Assembly: GCA_023454175.1 (NCBI GenBank)
Contig: JAEXRW010000033.1
Span: 40,400 to 104,399 of the forward strand
Direction of reading: 5' to 3'
Source of the DNA: Bacillota bacterium
GTDB taxonomy: Bacteria; Bacillota; Clostridia; Christensenellales; JAEXRW01
DNA: 64,000 nucleotides
Shown piece after piece: positions 25,599 through 35,362 of this stretch. Under the pieces are notes generated by a model. That model was not told the origin of the DNA. It saw nothing but the letters and a program-made list of their open reading frames with translations, and ran no database searches. Positions within the stretch are counted from its first letter, which is position 1. The number at the start of each line of letters is the position of its first letter. The position numbers were made by a program, and so were the translations under genes.

Positions 25599-26684
25599 CT
25601 ACCATCCTTGGAACGGGTCGTTGGCCCAGCGGGTGTATTCCATCCAGTCCACTTTTTTGATATTGAGCCATCCCAGCGTTTTGCCGTCCCGTGTGTGCAC
25701 CTCCAGCCATCCTGCGTTGTGATACCAGCCGTAGTATATCTCCGTACTTTTTTTTACGAATATGTTTTCCTCCGCATCCGGCTTGGCTGCCAGGTTCTGG
25801 TCCCATGCGGAGAACGATGGGTCTGCATCCTCGCTTACAGGTGGGAATACAGAGTACCAAGTCCTGTAGTAGTTGACTTTGATATTAACGAGTTTTCCTT
25901 TGTCGGGCAGGTATTTTTTGATCCGTTCGATTACCATGCCCTGTTCCTTACAGGCGAGCTTACGGTCTTCCACAGCTTCCGATACCGTTACGTAACCCGT
26001 CCCGTCCGCGGCGACGGTGCTTTGCAGCCACGGCATCTGTCTGATGGTTTTCCCGTCATAGGTGATGATGCAGCACTCCGGCCAGTCCTCGAAATTATCC
26101 TCCAGAATGATTTCCTTCCTGCCGTCATTCTTGTCCAGGTCGATGAGGTACCCCCACGGCCCTTTTGTACCGTCCTCGTCCGTACTCTCTTCGAAATCTC
26201 TGTACTTTGTTGATCTCACTGTTATCTTCTTGGAGCCGATTTTGACTACGAGGGTATTGTACGATTTATATTCGTCCTCCGCCTTGATCCCCTCGCCTAG
26301 TTTTCCCGGCAGCAGTTCCACCGTCTCGATGTTACCATCCCCGTCCATGTCGGCTGTGGTTCTATTAATGAACCGTTTGTTATACTGCTCGAGTTCGTCT
26401 TCTTCGAGGTTGAATAGCTCCATTTCTGTTTCCGGCATTATCTCATCCGTCGTGCTGTAGTAGCTTGCCGGCAGGTATACAGGGCTTTCGGTCGGTTCCC
26501 CCGTTTCTACTTCGGAAGGTGCTTCCGTGCCATCCGTCCTTTCAGGCATCGGTGTATTTGGGGGTTGAGGGGTTGATGCGATCGATGGCGTAGGCGATAC
26601 TGCCGGAGATTGCCCTGCGCAACCGCCCAGCGTCAGCAGGATGATCAGTATAGCTGCGGCGATTTTTGCCGTGGAAACGTTCAT
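25599..26684 (-). CDS. Paralogous lipoprotein (3 of 3 intact), first in the cluster
   Basis: The 361-residue protein has lipobox TLGGC (Cys 22), a long Pro/Thr/Glu linker to about 75, then YYSTTDEIMPETEMELF, DMDGDGNIETVELLPG, DLDKNDGRKEIILED and a C-terminal GWLEVHTRDGKTLGWLNI. I start at ATG 26684, eight bases after AGGAGG; a GTG at 26693 is in frame. The Asp-rich loops suggest calcium binding and the C-terminal module cell-wall or protein contact, both by resemblance only. It leads the four-gene family and is divergent from purL. Confidence 0.8.
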   Translation of the reverse strand: MNVSTAKIAAAILIILLTLGGCAGQSPAVSPTPSIASTPQPPNTPMPERTDGTEAPSEVETGEPTESPVYLPASYYSTTDEIMPETEMELFNLEEDELEQYNKRFINRTTADMDGDGNIETVELLPGKLGEGIKAEDEYKSYNTLVVKIGSKKITVRSTKYRDFEESTDEDGTKGPWGYLIDLDKNDGRKEIILEDNFEDWPECCIITYDGKTIRQMPWLQSTVAADGTGYVTVSEAVEDRKLACKEQGMVIERIKKYLPDKGKLVNIKVNYYRTWYSVFPPVSEDADPSFSAWDQNLAAKPDAEENIFVKKSTEIYYGWYHNAGWLEVHTRDGKTLGWLNIKKVDWMEYTRWANDPFQGW

Positions 26685-26822
26685 ACTCGCCACCTCCTCT
26701 TTACTGTCATTATGTCATTTTACACCATTGGATGCAATGTCTGATTGTTATGTTCCTGTTGCACGGGTCTGTTCGTCGCCCGTCTTTCACTATAATTCTT
26801 CCTGCAAAAATGCGCATTTTAA

Positions 26823-26831
26823 TGGTATAAT
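26823..26831 (+). promoter_or_regulatory. Extended -10 promoter of purL
   Basis: TGGTATAAT at 26823-26831 is an extended -10 element, 53 bases before the purL ATG. The -35 region is weak, and I found no convincing PurR box. Confidence 0.5.
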
Positions 26832-26883
26832 GCTCTTGTATATTTATTCGTTCGCTATTTTCCTTCAAAAGGAGTCTGAATAG

Positions 26884-29800
26884 ATGGCAGTACGCAGGAT
26901 TTTCGTGGAAAAGAAAAAGGGAGTCGATACCGAGGCGCAGGGCCTGCTGGAGGACCTGCGGCAGTCCCTCGGTTTGAAAGGCCTTGAAAATGTCCGCCTG
27001 TTGAACAGGTACGATGTTTCCGGCCTCACATTGGCGCAGTATGATGTGGCAAAGGACGCCGTCTTCTATGAGCCGGCTGTGGATGTCGCCTATGATGAGA
27101 CGCTGAACGTCCCTGCCGGCAGCCGCGTGTTCGCGCTGGAGTACCTGCCCGGCCAGTATGACCAGCGGGCGGATAGCGCCGCCCAGTGCGTGCAGCTCGT
27201 CTGCGGCGGGGAAAAGCCGCTCGTCCGCTGCGCCCGCGTCTACGTGCTGGAAGGGGCCATATCCAATGTCGAGTTTGCCGCGGTGAAGCGCTACCTCGTC
27301 AATCCCGTGGATTCCCGTGAGGCCTCCATGGTCAAACCGGCTGCGCTGGAGTTGGACATGCCCGCCCCCCAGCCTGTGCAGGTATTGCATGGTTTCACCA
27401 AGCTGAACGAGTCCTACCTCCGCCAGACCCACGAGTTTTTCGGCCTCGCCATGAAATATGAAGATCTTGCCTTCTGCCAGTCCTTCTTCCGCGAGACAGG
27501 CCGCGACCCCACCCTGGCGGAGATCAGGATAATAGATACTTACTGGAGCGACCATTGTCGCCATACCACGTTTTTGACGGCGATAGACAAGGTGGATTTC
27601 TCCCCCAAGGCGCGCGAATATGAGAAGGTGTATAAGGAATACCTCACATCACGGAAAAAAGTCTACGGCAAAAAGGAAAAGGACCGTCCCGTCACCCTCA
27701 TGGATCTTGCGACGATCTACGCCAAAGAGGCGAAGGCGTCAGGTATCCTGAACGACCTGGACGAGTCCGAGGAGATTAACGCCTGTTCAATAAAGACGAA
27801 GCTGAAGGTGGATGGGAAGGACGAGGACTACCTCGTCATGTTCAAAAACGAGACCCATAACCACCCCACCGAGATAGAGCCCTACGGCGGCGCGGCCACC
27901 TGCCTCGGCGGCGCCATCCGGGATCCCCTTTCGGGCAGGAGCTATGTGTACCACGCCATGCGGGTGACGGGCTCGGGCGATCCCCGCACGGCCTATGAGC
28001 GCACCCCCGAGGGCAAGCTCCCGCAGCGGAAAATAACCACCGAGGCCGCACATGGGTTCTCTGCCTACGGCAACCAGATCGGCCTTGCCACCGGCCTCGT
28101 GGATGAGGTATACCACCCCGGCTTCGTCGCCAAGCGCATGGAGATCGGCGCGGTGGTGGGCGCGGCCCCGGCCAGGAATGTGGTCCGTGAGCGTCCTGCT
28201 CCGGGTGACGTAATTTTGCTGATCGGCGGACGGACGGGGAGGGATGGCTGCGGCGGCGCCACCGGCTCCAGCAAGGCCCATGATGAATCGTCCATTTTAA
28301 ATTGCGGCGCCGAGGTGCAAAAAGGCAATCCCATCACCGAGCGCAAGCTCCAGCGCCTTTTCCGCAAGCCCGAATTTTCCCGTTTGGTGAAGCGCTGCAA
28401 CGATTTCGGAGCGGGCGGCGTCAGCGTGGCGGTGGGAGAGTTGGCCCCCGGCCTGGAGATCTACCTCGATAAGGTCCCGAAGAAATACGAAGGGCTGGAC
28501 GGCATCGAGCTGGCCATTTCGGAATCGCAGGAGCGCATGGCCGTCGTCGTCGCCCGGGATCATATGACCAAAGCCGAGGAATTGTGTGACCTGGAAAACC
28601 TCGAGTGCACCCACATCGCGGATGTCACAGGGGATGGCAGCATGCGCATGCTCTGGCGCGGCGACGTCATCGCGGATATCCCGCGTTCCTTTCTGGATAC
28701 CAACGGCGTCCCCCAGCACGCAAAGATAGCTGTGCCCCCGCCCCCCGAGGACCCCGGTTTTTCCACCGCGGGGGAGCTGCGCTGGATCTGGCTGGAGAAC
28801 CTTGAAGATCTGAATATCTGCTCCCAGATGGGCCTGAAGGAGCGGTTCGATGGCTCCATCGGTGCAGGTTCCGTCCTCATGCCCCACGGCGGCCGCCGGC
28901 AGGCCACCCCCACCCAGGCCATGGCGGCGAAGATCGCTTCGACGGGTGAGACGGATGGCTGCACCTTGATGGCTTGGGGCTACGACCCCTGGCTCTCCTC
29001 CCGGGATCCCTTTATGGGCGCGGTCTATGCCCTCACGGATTCATTGTGTAAAATTACGGCGTCGGGCGGCGATTCGAGCAAGGCCCGCCTCACGCTGCAG
29101 GAATATTTCGAAAAGCTGGGGGAGGACCCCACCAAATGGTCCCGCCCCTTCCTGGCCCTGCTCGGTGCATGGCACGCGCAGCGCGGTTTCGGTACGCCCG
29201 CCATCGGCGGCAAGGACAGCATGTCCGGCACCTTCCGCAACATCTCCGTCCCCCCCACCCTTGTTTCCTTCGCGTTAACGGTTGAAGATGCAAAGACGAT
29301 CATTTCCCCGGAGTTCAAATCCGAAGGCAATGCCGTCGTATATCTGCCGGTGCTGAAGGACCGTTCCGGCCTCCCCGATTTTGAACGGGTGAAAAAAGCC
29401 TGGGCCGCCGTCCGCGGTTTGATAGCGGAAGGGAAGATCGTCTCCGCCTGGGCGGTGGGCGCGGGCGGCGTCGCTGCGGGCATCACCAAGATGTGCTTCG
29501 GCAACGATTTTGGTTTCGAGTGCACGGCCAACCTCACCTACGAGGAGTTTTTCTCCCCCGGCTACGGCTCCCTCCTGCTGGAGATGAAGGGCGGTTCCAA
29601 CGTAAAAGGCGGAGCTAACCCCCTTGTGAAATTCGGCGGCCGGAATATCGGCATGGTCTCGGGCCAGCCGTATATCAAGATCGGTGACGATAAGATCACG
29701 CTGGAGAATTGCTGGAAGGCCTGGACCAAACCCCTCGAAAGCACCTTCCCCACCCGCGCACCCAAAGCCTCCGGCGGCCCCGACATGCCTGTATTCAATC

Positions 29801-30633
29801 GGCGGAACAATGCAATGCCCCGGGGTTCGGTGGTAAAGCCCAATGTGCTCATCACGGTCTTCCCCGGGACCAACTGCGAGTATGATTCCCAGGCTGCCTT
29901 CGAAAAGGCCGGCGCGAGCGTGCAGACGCTGGTGATGCGGAATCTTCACTCTGCGGATATTGCGGAGTCCATCGCGGAGTTGAAAAAGGCCATCGCGTAT
30001 TCCCAGATCATCATGATCCCCGGCGGTTTCTCCGCGGGGGACGAGCCCGACGGCAGCGGCAAGTTCATCACCGCCGTCTTCCGCCACCCCGCCATCACGG
30101 ATGCCGTCTTGGAATTGCTGAATAACCGGGACGGCCTCATGCTCGGCGTCTGCAACGGCTTCCAGGCCCTCATCAAGCTCGGCCTCGTGCCCTACGGGGA
30201 TATCCGGCCCATGCGGCAGGACAGCCCCACCCTCACGTATAATACCATCGGCCGCCACGTCTCCCGCATCGTGAAGACGCGCGTGACTTCCACCCTCTCC
30301 CCCTGGCTCATGGAAAATGAGTGTGGGGATACCTTCCTCGTCCCCGTCTCCCACGGCGAAGGCCGCTTTATCGCCACGGAAGAAGAGATCGCGCAGCTTT
30401 TCGCGGCTGGCCAGGTCGCCACGCAGTACGTGGATAGAGGCGGTGCGCCCTCCCTGGATTACCCATATAACCCCAACGGCTCCATGTACGCCATCGAAGG
30501 CATCACCAGCCCAGACGGCCGCGTCTTCGGCAAGATGGGCCACACCGAGCGCACCGGCTCATACTTGTATAAGAACCTCCCCGGCGACTACGACATGAGT
30601 ATCTTCCGCTCCGGTGTGAAATATTTTAAATAG
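26884..30633 (+). CDS. purL: Phosphoribosylformylglycinamidine synthase, single-chain form
   Basis: The 1249-residue enzyme carries out the ATP- and glutamine-dependent conversion of FGAR to FGAM in purine synthesis. The synthetase part has DTYWSDHCRHTTF (about 219-231), FKNETHNHPTEIEPYGGAAT and GGKDSMSG. The C-terminal glutaminase domain starts at VLITVFPGTNCEYDSQ (about 983) and has the nucleophile Cys in LGVCNGFQALIKLG and late His in VSHGEGRF. Bacteria such as Bacillus split these into PurS, PurL and PurQ; the fused chain without PurS is the form seen in Proteobacteria and many Clostridia. AAGGAG lies before the ATG. No other pur gene is in the window. Confidence 0.97.
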   Translation: MAVRRIFVEKKKGVDTEAQGLLEDLRQSLGLKGLENVRLLNRYDVSGLTLAQYDVAKDAVFYEPAVDVAYDETLNVPAGSRVFALEYLPGQYDQRADSAAQCVQLVCGGEKPLVRCARVYVLEGAISNVEFAAVKRYLVNPVDSREASMVKPAALELDMPAPQPVQVLHGFTKLNESYLRQTHEFFGLAMKYEDLAFCQSFFRETGRDPTLAEIRIIDTYWSDHCRHTTFLTAIDKVDFSPKAREYEKVYKEYLTSRKKVYGKKEKDRPVTLMDLATIYAKEAKASGILNDLDESEEINACSIKTKLKVDGKDEDYLVMFKNETHNHPTEIEPYGGAATCLGGAIRDPLSGRSYVYHAMRVTGSGDPRTAYERTPEGKLPQRKITTEAAHGFSAYGNQIGLATGLVDEVYHPGFVAKRMEIGAVVGAAPARNVVRERPAPGDVILLIGGRTGRDGCGGATGSSKAHDESSILNCGAEVQKGNPITERKLQRLFRKPEFSRLVKRCNDFGAGGVSVAVGELAPGLEIYLDKVPKKYEGLDGIELAISESQERMAVVVARDHMTKAEELCDLENLECTHIADVTGDGSMRMLWRGDVIADIPRSFLDTNGVPQHAKIAVPPPPEDPGFSTAGELRWIWLENLEDLNICSQMGLKERFDGSIGAGSVLMPHGGRRQATPTQAMAAKIASTGETDGCTLMAWGYDPWLSSRDPFMGAVYALTDSLCKITASGGDSSKARLTLQEYFEKLGEDPTKWSRPFLALLGAWHAQRGFGTPAIGGKDSMSGTFRNISVPPTLVSFALTVEDAKTIISPEFKSEGNAVVYLPVLKDRSGLPDFERVKKAWAAVRGLIAEGKIVSAWAVGAGGVAAGITKMCFGNDFGFECTANLTYEEFFSPGYGSLLLEMKGGSNVKGGANPLVKFGGRNIGMVSGQPYIKIGDDKITLENCWKAWTKPLESTFPTRAPKASGGPDMPVFNRRNNAMPRGSVVKPNVLITVFPGTNCEYDSQAAFEKAGASVQTLVMRNLHSADIAESIAELKKAIAYSQIIMIPGGFSAGDEPDGSGKFITAVFRHPAITDAVLELLNNRDGLMLGVCNGFQALIKLGLVPYGDIRPMRQDSPTLTYNTIGRHVSRIVKTRVTSTLSPWLMENECGDTFLVPVSHGEGRFIATEEEIAQLFAAGQVATQYVDRGGAPSLDYPYNPNGSMYAIEGITSPDGRVFGKMGHTERTGSYLYKNLPGDYDMSIFRSGVKYFK

Positions 30634-30658
30634 CAGTCAGTAAATAATATGCCACATG

Positions 30659-30690
30659 AAAAAACAACCGGTCTTCCCCGGTTGTTTTTT
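30659..30690 (+). terminator. Terminator of purL
   Basis: AAACAACCGG/CCGGTTGTTT form a ten-bp stem with a six-base loop, followed by a run of T. It lies 25 bp after the purL stop. Confidence 0.92.
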
Positions 30691-30746
30691 ATAGCTTCTG
30701 ATAACCGCCGCTCCTGGTTTCTTTTGCATCAGTCTGTAGTGTGCCT

Positions 30747-30773
30747 GTAGGGGTCGCTGTCCACAGCGACCCG
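30747..30773. repeat. GTAGGG-headed small palindrome
   Basis: GTAGGG is followed by GTCGCTG/CAGCGAC arms and a CCG end. The stem bases differ fully from the copies at 15524 and 18488, while the pairing is kept. Confidence 0.7.
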
Positions 30774-30926
30774 CTGCTATTCGTTATCTAAGGTAATTGG
30801 TCGCTCCTCCAAATGTCTCCCGTAGGTCTATCCTGCCCACACAAGGCGCTCCGTTAATTATTTAGGTCTCTTTTGCCCTAGGGATCTCCCCCGCAGGGCA
30901 TTTGAATCATGCCAAAGGCATTCCGC

Positions 30927-30964
30927 AACTCTCAACTCTCAACTCTCAACTTTCAACTCTCAAC
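30927..30964 (-). repeat. Heptad repeats overlapping the 3' end of the PHP-domain gene
   Basis: At least five units of GTTGAGA/GTTGAAA type run through and past the stop codon at 30953-30955. The last residues VES and the TGA are encoded by the repeat itself. Confidence 0.75.
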
Positions 30965-31684
30965 TTTTAAAATCCGTTCTTTCCGCTCACTCAGGTACGC
31001 TTCAAACGACCTCACCGTCCGGTTCACGACCATCTCCTTCGGGAAATCCTCCGCCTCCACCTCGCGGATGGAGTTTTCAAACGCTCCTACCTTGAAGCAG
31101 ATGTGCGCGTCGCTGGATACCACGATGCGCACCCCGTTCTCCTTGCACAGCCGTATGATCTTCGAACAGTTCTCCAGGCTCCCCTTCCGCGCCGTGAAGC
31201 TGTGGTTGTTGATCTCCAGCAGCTTCCCCAGCCGCTTGGCTTCAGCGGTCACCGCGTCGTAATCCGCCTCGAAATACGGGTTCCCGGGGTGGCCGATGGC
31301 GTCCACATACGGGTTGTTCAGCGCGCCCAGGATGGCCGCGGTGTTCTGCTCCTTCGTGCCCGGGTCTATCACGATATCGTGGAGGGATGCGATCACGAAA
31401 TCCAGCTTCTTCAGGTATGGGGCGGTTATGTCGATGTCCCCCTGGAAATTGGTGATGTTGGCTTCCGTTCCCTTGTAGATGCGCACCCCGTGGATCTTCC
31501 CGGGGAACATGTAGTACGTGCCGATGATGAATTCCGGCGCCGCGCCCTGTATTTCCGGCCCGTGGTCCGTCACGACGAATCCCTTCAGCCCCGCCTTCCT
31601 GGCGCATTGTGCGTTTTCGATGAGGGTGGAGTGTGCGTGCCCGCTTAGGATGGTGTGCGTATGCGTGTCGATCTCGATCTTCAT
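30953..31684 (-). CDS. PHP-domain metal-dependent hydrolase, YcdX-like
   Basis: The 243-residue protein starts MKIEIDTHTHTILSGHAHST and has the PHP metal ligands in order: THTH near residue 7, VVTDHGPE, KGTEANI, IASLHD, GHPGNP and VVSSDAHI. It matches the YcdX group of trinuclear-zinc phosphatases. The substrate is not known. The C-terminal residues KVES come from the heptad-repeat tract, so the natural gene end was probably replaced or extended by the repeat. Confidence 0.9.
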   Translation of the reverse strand: MKIEIDTHTHTILSGHAHSTLIENAQCARKAGLKGFVVTDHGPEIQGAAPEFIIGTYYMFPGKIHGVRIYKGTEANITNFQGDIDITAPYLKKLDFVIASLHDIVIDPGTKEQNTAAILGALNNPYVDAIGHPGNPYFEADYDAVTAEAKRLGKLLEINNHSFTARKGSLENCSKIIRLCKENGVRIVVSSDAHICFKVGAFENSIREVEAEDFPKEMVVNRTVRSFEAYLSERKERILKVES

Positions 31685-31887
31685 TTTCCCTGTCCTTTAT
31701 GAAATTTATATCGTATATGAACCTGCGTTCATATGCCATTTCGAACAGGGACTATTCTACTACAAAAGCGCGGGAATGTCACAACCATATAAATGTTAAT
31801 ACTATGTTTCTAAAAAAGAGTCTGTTTGAAGAGGGTCATTATAAAATCGGTAGTGCCTAATAATCCGTTTAAATCTAATCTTATTTA

Positions 31888-32538
31888 TCAATTCGCCCCG
31901 CAGCTGTAGCTCTCCGGCTCCATCAGGATAGTGTATTTCTGCGGGAGCGGCCGCATCATGATCGCCTCCGCCGCCTGCTTTGCCTCCTCCTGTGTGGGGA
32001 AATCGACCATCCCGCTGCCGTCCGTGATGGGGCTTTTCACAGCGGGTTCGCATACCAGTTTGCCGTCATAGTACACCTGCAGGGGTTCGCCGGTGCCCGC
32101 CAGTTCCTGCGTGGCCGCTGCAAATTTCGCCGTTCCGCCCTCATCCAGCAAGAATATCAGGATCGCCCGGCCTTGCTCCGTATCCGCCTTCGCTGAAGTG
32201 AATTCCATGCTCGTGCAGACCACCGTGCCGTCCGCCTTTTTTATCTCCAGCAGGTGCGGCTCGGCGTCGCACAGTCTGTCGATCACTCCCCGCGCCTTCA
32301 TCATCGTGTCATACCGGTCAAATTGCACCACGAGCGAGTGGTTCCTGCCCAGGACAAAGCGTTCGCCGGTGATGCCGTTGGCCGCCAGGGCCCTGCCGAC
32401 GATATTCATGGTCCCGGCTCGCACCACATCGCCCGGCTCCGGCTGCAGGGTGATGCTGTAGTCGTACCCGCTGCAGGATGCCAGGGATGCTGCGATGATA
32501 ATGGCCGCCAGGATGCCGGTGATCCTTTTCATGACCAT
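31888..32538 (-). CDS. Lipoprotein with SecD P1-head-like domain
   Basis: The 216-residue protein has a lipoprotein signal with SLASC (Cys at about 23). The C-terminal half, with KFAAATQELAGTGEPLQVYY, then DGKLVCEPAVKSPITDGSGM and EEAKQAAEAIMMRPLP, follows the pattern of the SecD first periplasmic (P1) head: F..AT..L.G..L.I..DG.....P.V...I..G......T.EEA. In SecD this part binds substrate during export. There are no membrane helices of SecD here, so it is a stand-alone, surface-anchored version of unknown role. ATG 32538 and ATG 32532 are both possible starts. Confidence 0.72.
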   Translation of the reverse strand: MVMKRITGILAAIIIAASLASCSGYDYSITLQPEPGDVVRAGTMNIVGRALAANGITGERFVLGRNHSLVVQFDRYDTMMKARGVIDRLCDAEPHLLEIKKADGTVVCTSMEFTSAKADTEQGRAILIFLLDEGGTAKFAAATQELAGTGEPLQVYYDGKLVCEPAVKSPITDGSGMVDFPTQEEAKQAAEAIMMRPLPQKYTILMEPESYSCGAN

Positions 32539-32697
32539 GGGTGCCTCCTCCCGGTTATGCCACCATTATACATGAAGGATACATTTTCAGACAAGCCAGA
32601 AAGAAACAAGGAAATACCGGCTTTTAGGAGCGCTTGATCTTTGGTTTGCTGTCATATAGCGGTTACTAGTAATTATTCTAACTATTGGTTATATCCC

Positions 32698-32727
32698 TTG
32701 TTTTTAGTATTATTACTATTGTATAAT
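32698..32727 (+). promoter_or_regulatory. Promoter of the BspA/InlB-repeat surface protein gene
   Basis: TTGTTT (32698-32703) and TATAAT (32722-32727) are 18 bp apart. The leader is about 95 bases. A second TATAAT lies at about 32735. Confidence 0.5.
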
Positions 32728-32828
32728 TTCGCTTGTATAATTTACCTGCGTGTTCTGTTCATTACAGGTATCCATAGTTGAGTGATAATTGTCTCTTTAA
32801 AATTATTATGAAGCGGGGGGTATAAAAC

Positions 32829-35216
32829 ATGAAAAGAAAAATAGGTCGGTTCTTTATTTACTTCATTGCTGCTGTATTGTTATGTACGCTTTTCCCTGTG
32901 ACCGGGCTGGCGGCGAGATCGGGGGATTTTGAATATGAGGTCAACGGCGGGAAGGTTACGATAACGGGCTATACGGGCAGCAGTACTTCTGTAACCATAC
33001 CTTCAACGATCGGAGGATTACCGGTAACGGGGATAGGCGCTTCGGCTTTTGAAGATTCATCGATCAAAAATCTGACCCTGAACAACGGATTGATCGATAT
33101 AGGCAAAAAGGCATTCTATGGTTCGGATTTAACGGGTATAAATTTACCTGGCAGTTTGAAAACGATCGGCATCAATGCTTTTTCTTATTGCTACAAGCTC
33201 GCGAATATTAATGTCGACCCTTCCAACACAGTATATTCCAGCCGGGACGGAGTATTGTTCGATAAAGGCGTGACATCGATATACCTATACCCTATCGGCC
33301 ATACGAGAACCACTTATACCATACCGGGTACCGTGACTGAAATAGGATCGCTTGTGTTTATGGGATGTTCGCTGACAGAAATAATCATACCAGGCAGCGT
33401 AACCACCTTTGCGAATTTTGCATTTGACGGTTGCGAATATTTAAAGAATATAACAATACCGGGAAGTGTAGGTGTTATTCCAAGCGATTCATTTTTACAT
33501 TGTTACAGGCTTGAAAATATCAATGTTGACCCTTCAAACTCAGTCTATTCGAGCGTGAATGGGGTTTTATTTGATAAAGAAGTAAAAGCACTTTTGATAT
33601 ACCCGATGGGAAGCAAGCGGATCAGTTATACCATACCGGACTCTGTAGTTGGTATAAGTAATGAGGCGTTTTCAATTGAAGCGCCGTTTGGTTCCAGCCC
33701 GGCTTTGAAAAGTGTGACAATACCGGGCAGCGTAGGGGCCATCGGTTATGAAAATTTCGGTGAATCACTGAAGAGGGCGGTTTTCAAGGGAGATGCTCCA
33801 ACGATAGCATACGGCGTCTTTGACGATGCAGCTCCTGATTTTAAAATACTGTATCCCAAAGGGAGATCCGGCTGGAAGACCCCTTCCTGGAACGATTATC
33901 CCGCTTATCCGTATGATTTTCTCGTTACCTATGATTCCGAAGGAGGCAGCTTTATTCCCTGTGAGCCGGCCGACAGCGGCAGTGCGATTTCCGCTCCTGT
34001 CAACCCGGTCCGGACGGGATATACCTTCGGAGGATGGCGCGATGGATCCGGCGAACTATGGGACTTTACCAACGATAAGGTAGCTTCCGATGTTGCGCTG
34101 CATGCGAATTGGATTCCCAACACATATACGGTGAGCTTCAAAGCAAATGGCGGGACCGGGACCATGGGGCCCGAGAGTTTCACCTACGGCGAAACGAAGG
34201 CGCTTGCAGCGAACGCATTCACGAGGATGGGATATACGTTCGCGGGCTGGGCCACAAGCGAAACAGGGGATGTAGCATACCGTAACCAAGCCAGCGTTTC
34301 AAACCTGACCGCTGTGAACGGAGGCAGCATTACGCTTTACGCGAAGTGGACCTCTATCGCAAATACCTGTATTGTAACGTTCAATTCGCAGGGTGGCAGC
34401 ACAGTTGCCAGTGTGGCGATCCCGAAATATTCCAAAATAGCAAAACCCGCGAATCCCACGAGGGCGGGTTATACGTTCGGGGGCTGGTATAAGGAAGCCA
34501 AATGCAAGCACGCCTGGAATTTCTCGATATACAAAGTAAATGGGAACACCACGTTGTATGCGAAATGGACCATTATCAAATACACCGTTCAGTTCGATTC
34601 CGAGGGTGGAAGCCATGTCTCAAGCAAGAAGGCAAATTACAACACGACGATTTCACAGCCTAAAAAGCCAAAGAAAACGGGATACACATTCGTAGCATGG
34701 TACAAGGAAGCGGGATTGAAAAACCTGTGGAATTTCACGGCGGACAAGGTTACCGCAAATATCACGCTCTTTGCTAAATGGAATATCAATTCGTATAGCG
34801 TCAGTTTCAATTCCAAAGGCGGAAGCAGCGTTTCAGGGATCAAGGCTGATTATAACAGCCTGATAACCGCTCCGAAGCCGCCTGTAAAAACCGGTTATAC
34901 GTTTGCCGGGTGGTACAGGGAGTCAAAGTGCAAGCACGCCTGGTATTTCTCGATAAACAGAGTAAAAGGGAATACGACGCTGTATGCGAAATGGACCATT
35001 AACAAATACACCGTACATTTCGATTCTCAGGGCGGAAGTGCCGTACCTGACAAGATTGTGAATTACAACACTAAAATAGTGGTGCCGAAAGCTCCAGTGC
35101 TGGCGGGATACACTTTCGCCGGATGGTATGTGGAGAAAGGGTGCCTAACCAAATGGAATTTCGCCAAAGATACAGTTACGTCCAATACAACACTGTATGC
35201 GAAGTGGATAAAATAG
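32829..35216 (+). CDS. Large secreted surface protein: BspA-type LRRs plus six InlB-type repeats
   Basis: The 795-residue protein has a signal peptide to about residue 29. Residues about 35-330 are BspA/LRR_5 repeats (for example LTLNNGLIDIGKKAFYGSDL and AFSYCYKLANINVD). From about 365 on there are six Listeria-Bacteroides (Flg_new/InlB B) repeats of about 70 residues, each with a GG turn, GYTFxGW and a final YAKW. No LPXTG motif or transmembrane anchor follows, so it may be released or bound noncovalently. Such proteins often bind host or other cells. Its base composition is lower in GC than most neighbours. Confidence 0.88.
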   Translation: MKRKIGRFFIYFIAAVLLCTLFPVTGLAARSGDFEYEVNGGKVTITGYTGSSTSVTIPSTIGGLPVTGIGASAFEDSSIKNLTLNNGLIDIGKKAFYGSDLTGINLPGSLKTIGINAFSYCYKLANINVDPSNTVYSSRDGVLFDKGVTSIYLYPIGHTRTTYTIPGTVTEIGSLVFMGCSLTEIIIPGSVTTFANFAFDGCEYLKNITIPGSVGVIPSDSFLHCYRLENINVDPSNSVYSSVNGVLFDKEVKALLIYPMGSKRISYTIPDSVVGISNEAFSIEAPFGSSPALKSVTIPGSVGAIGYENFGESLKRAVFKGDAPTIAYGVFDDAAPDFKILYPKGRSGWKTPSWNDYPAYPYDFLVTYDSEGGSFIPCEPADSGSAISAPVNPVRTGYTFGGWRDGSGELWDFTNDKVASDVALHANWIPNTYTVSFKANGGTGTMGPESFTYGETKALAANAFTRMGYTFAGWATSETGDVAYRNQASVSNLTAVNGGSITLYAKWTSIANTCIVTFNSQGGSTVASVAIPKYSKIAKPANPTRAGYTFGGWYKEAKCKHAWNFSIYKVNGNTTLYAKWTIIKYTVQFDSEGGSHVSSKKANYNTTISQPKKPKKTGYTFVAWYKEAGLKNLWNFTADKVTANITLFAKWNINSYSVSFNSKGGSSVSGIKADYNSLITAPKPPVKTGYTFAGWYRESKCKHAWYFSINRVKGNTTLYAKWTINKYTVHFDSQGGSAVPDKIVNYNTKIVVPKAPVLAGYTFAGWYVEKGCLTKWNFAKDTVTSNTTLYAKWIK

Positions 35217-35259
35217 TTTTTTTTAATGGCATTGATCACTTATATGAAATTTGCCAAAT

Positions 35260-35293
35260 AGCCGCTGTGATTTATGAGCAGCGGCTGTTTTTA
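35260..35293 (+). terminator. Terminator of the surface protein gene
   Basis: AGCCGCTG/CAGCGGCT with an 11-base loop is followed by GTTTTTAT. Confidence 0.88.
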
Positions 35294-35300
35294 TTATCGC

Positions 35301-35337
35301 AAAACAAAAACAGCCCGCTTTTCGGCGGGCTGTTTCT
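35301..35337 (-). terminator. Terminator of the zinc-ribbon gene
   Basis: An 11-bp stem (AAACAGCCCGC and its complement) is followed on the minus strand by TTTTTGTTTTG. It sits back to back with the terminator of the upstream surface protein gene. Confidence 0.85.
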
Positions 35338-35362
35338 GCGCTATGCAAGGCGCTTTACGCGC

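Noticed and set aside
26700..26883. PurR operator or purine riboswitch before purL
   Set aside because: A CGAACGAATAA-like stretch is present but does not match the PurBox well, and no guanine-aptamer core is visible.
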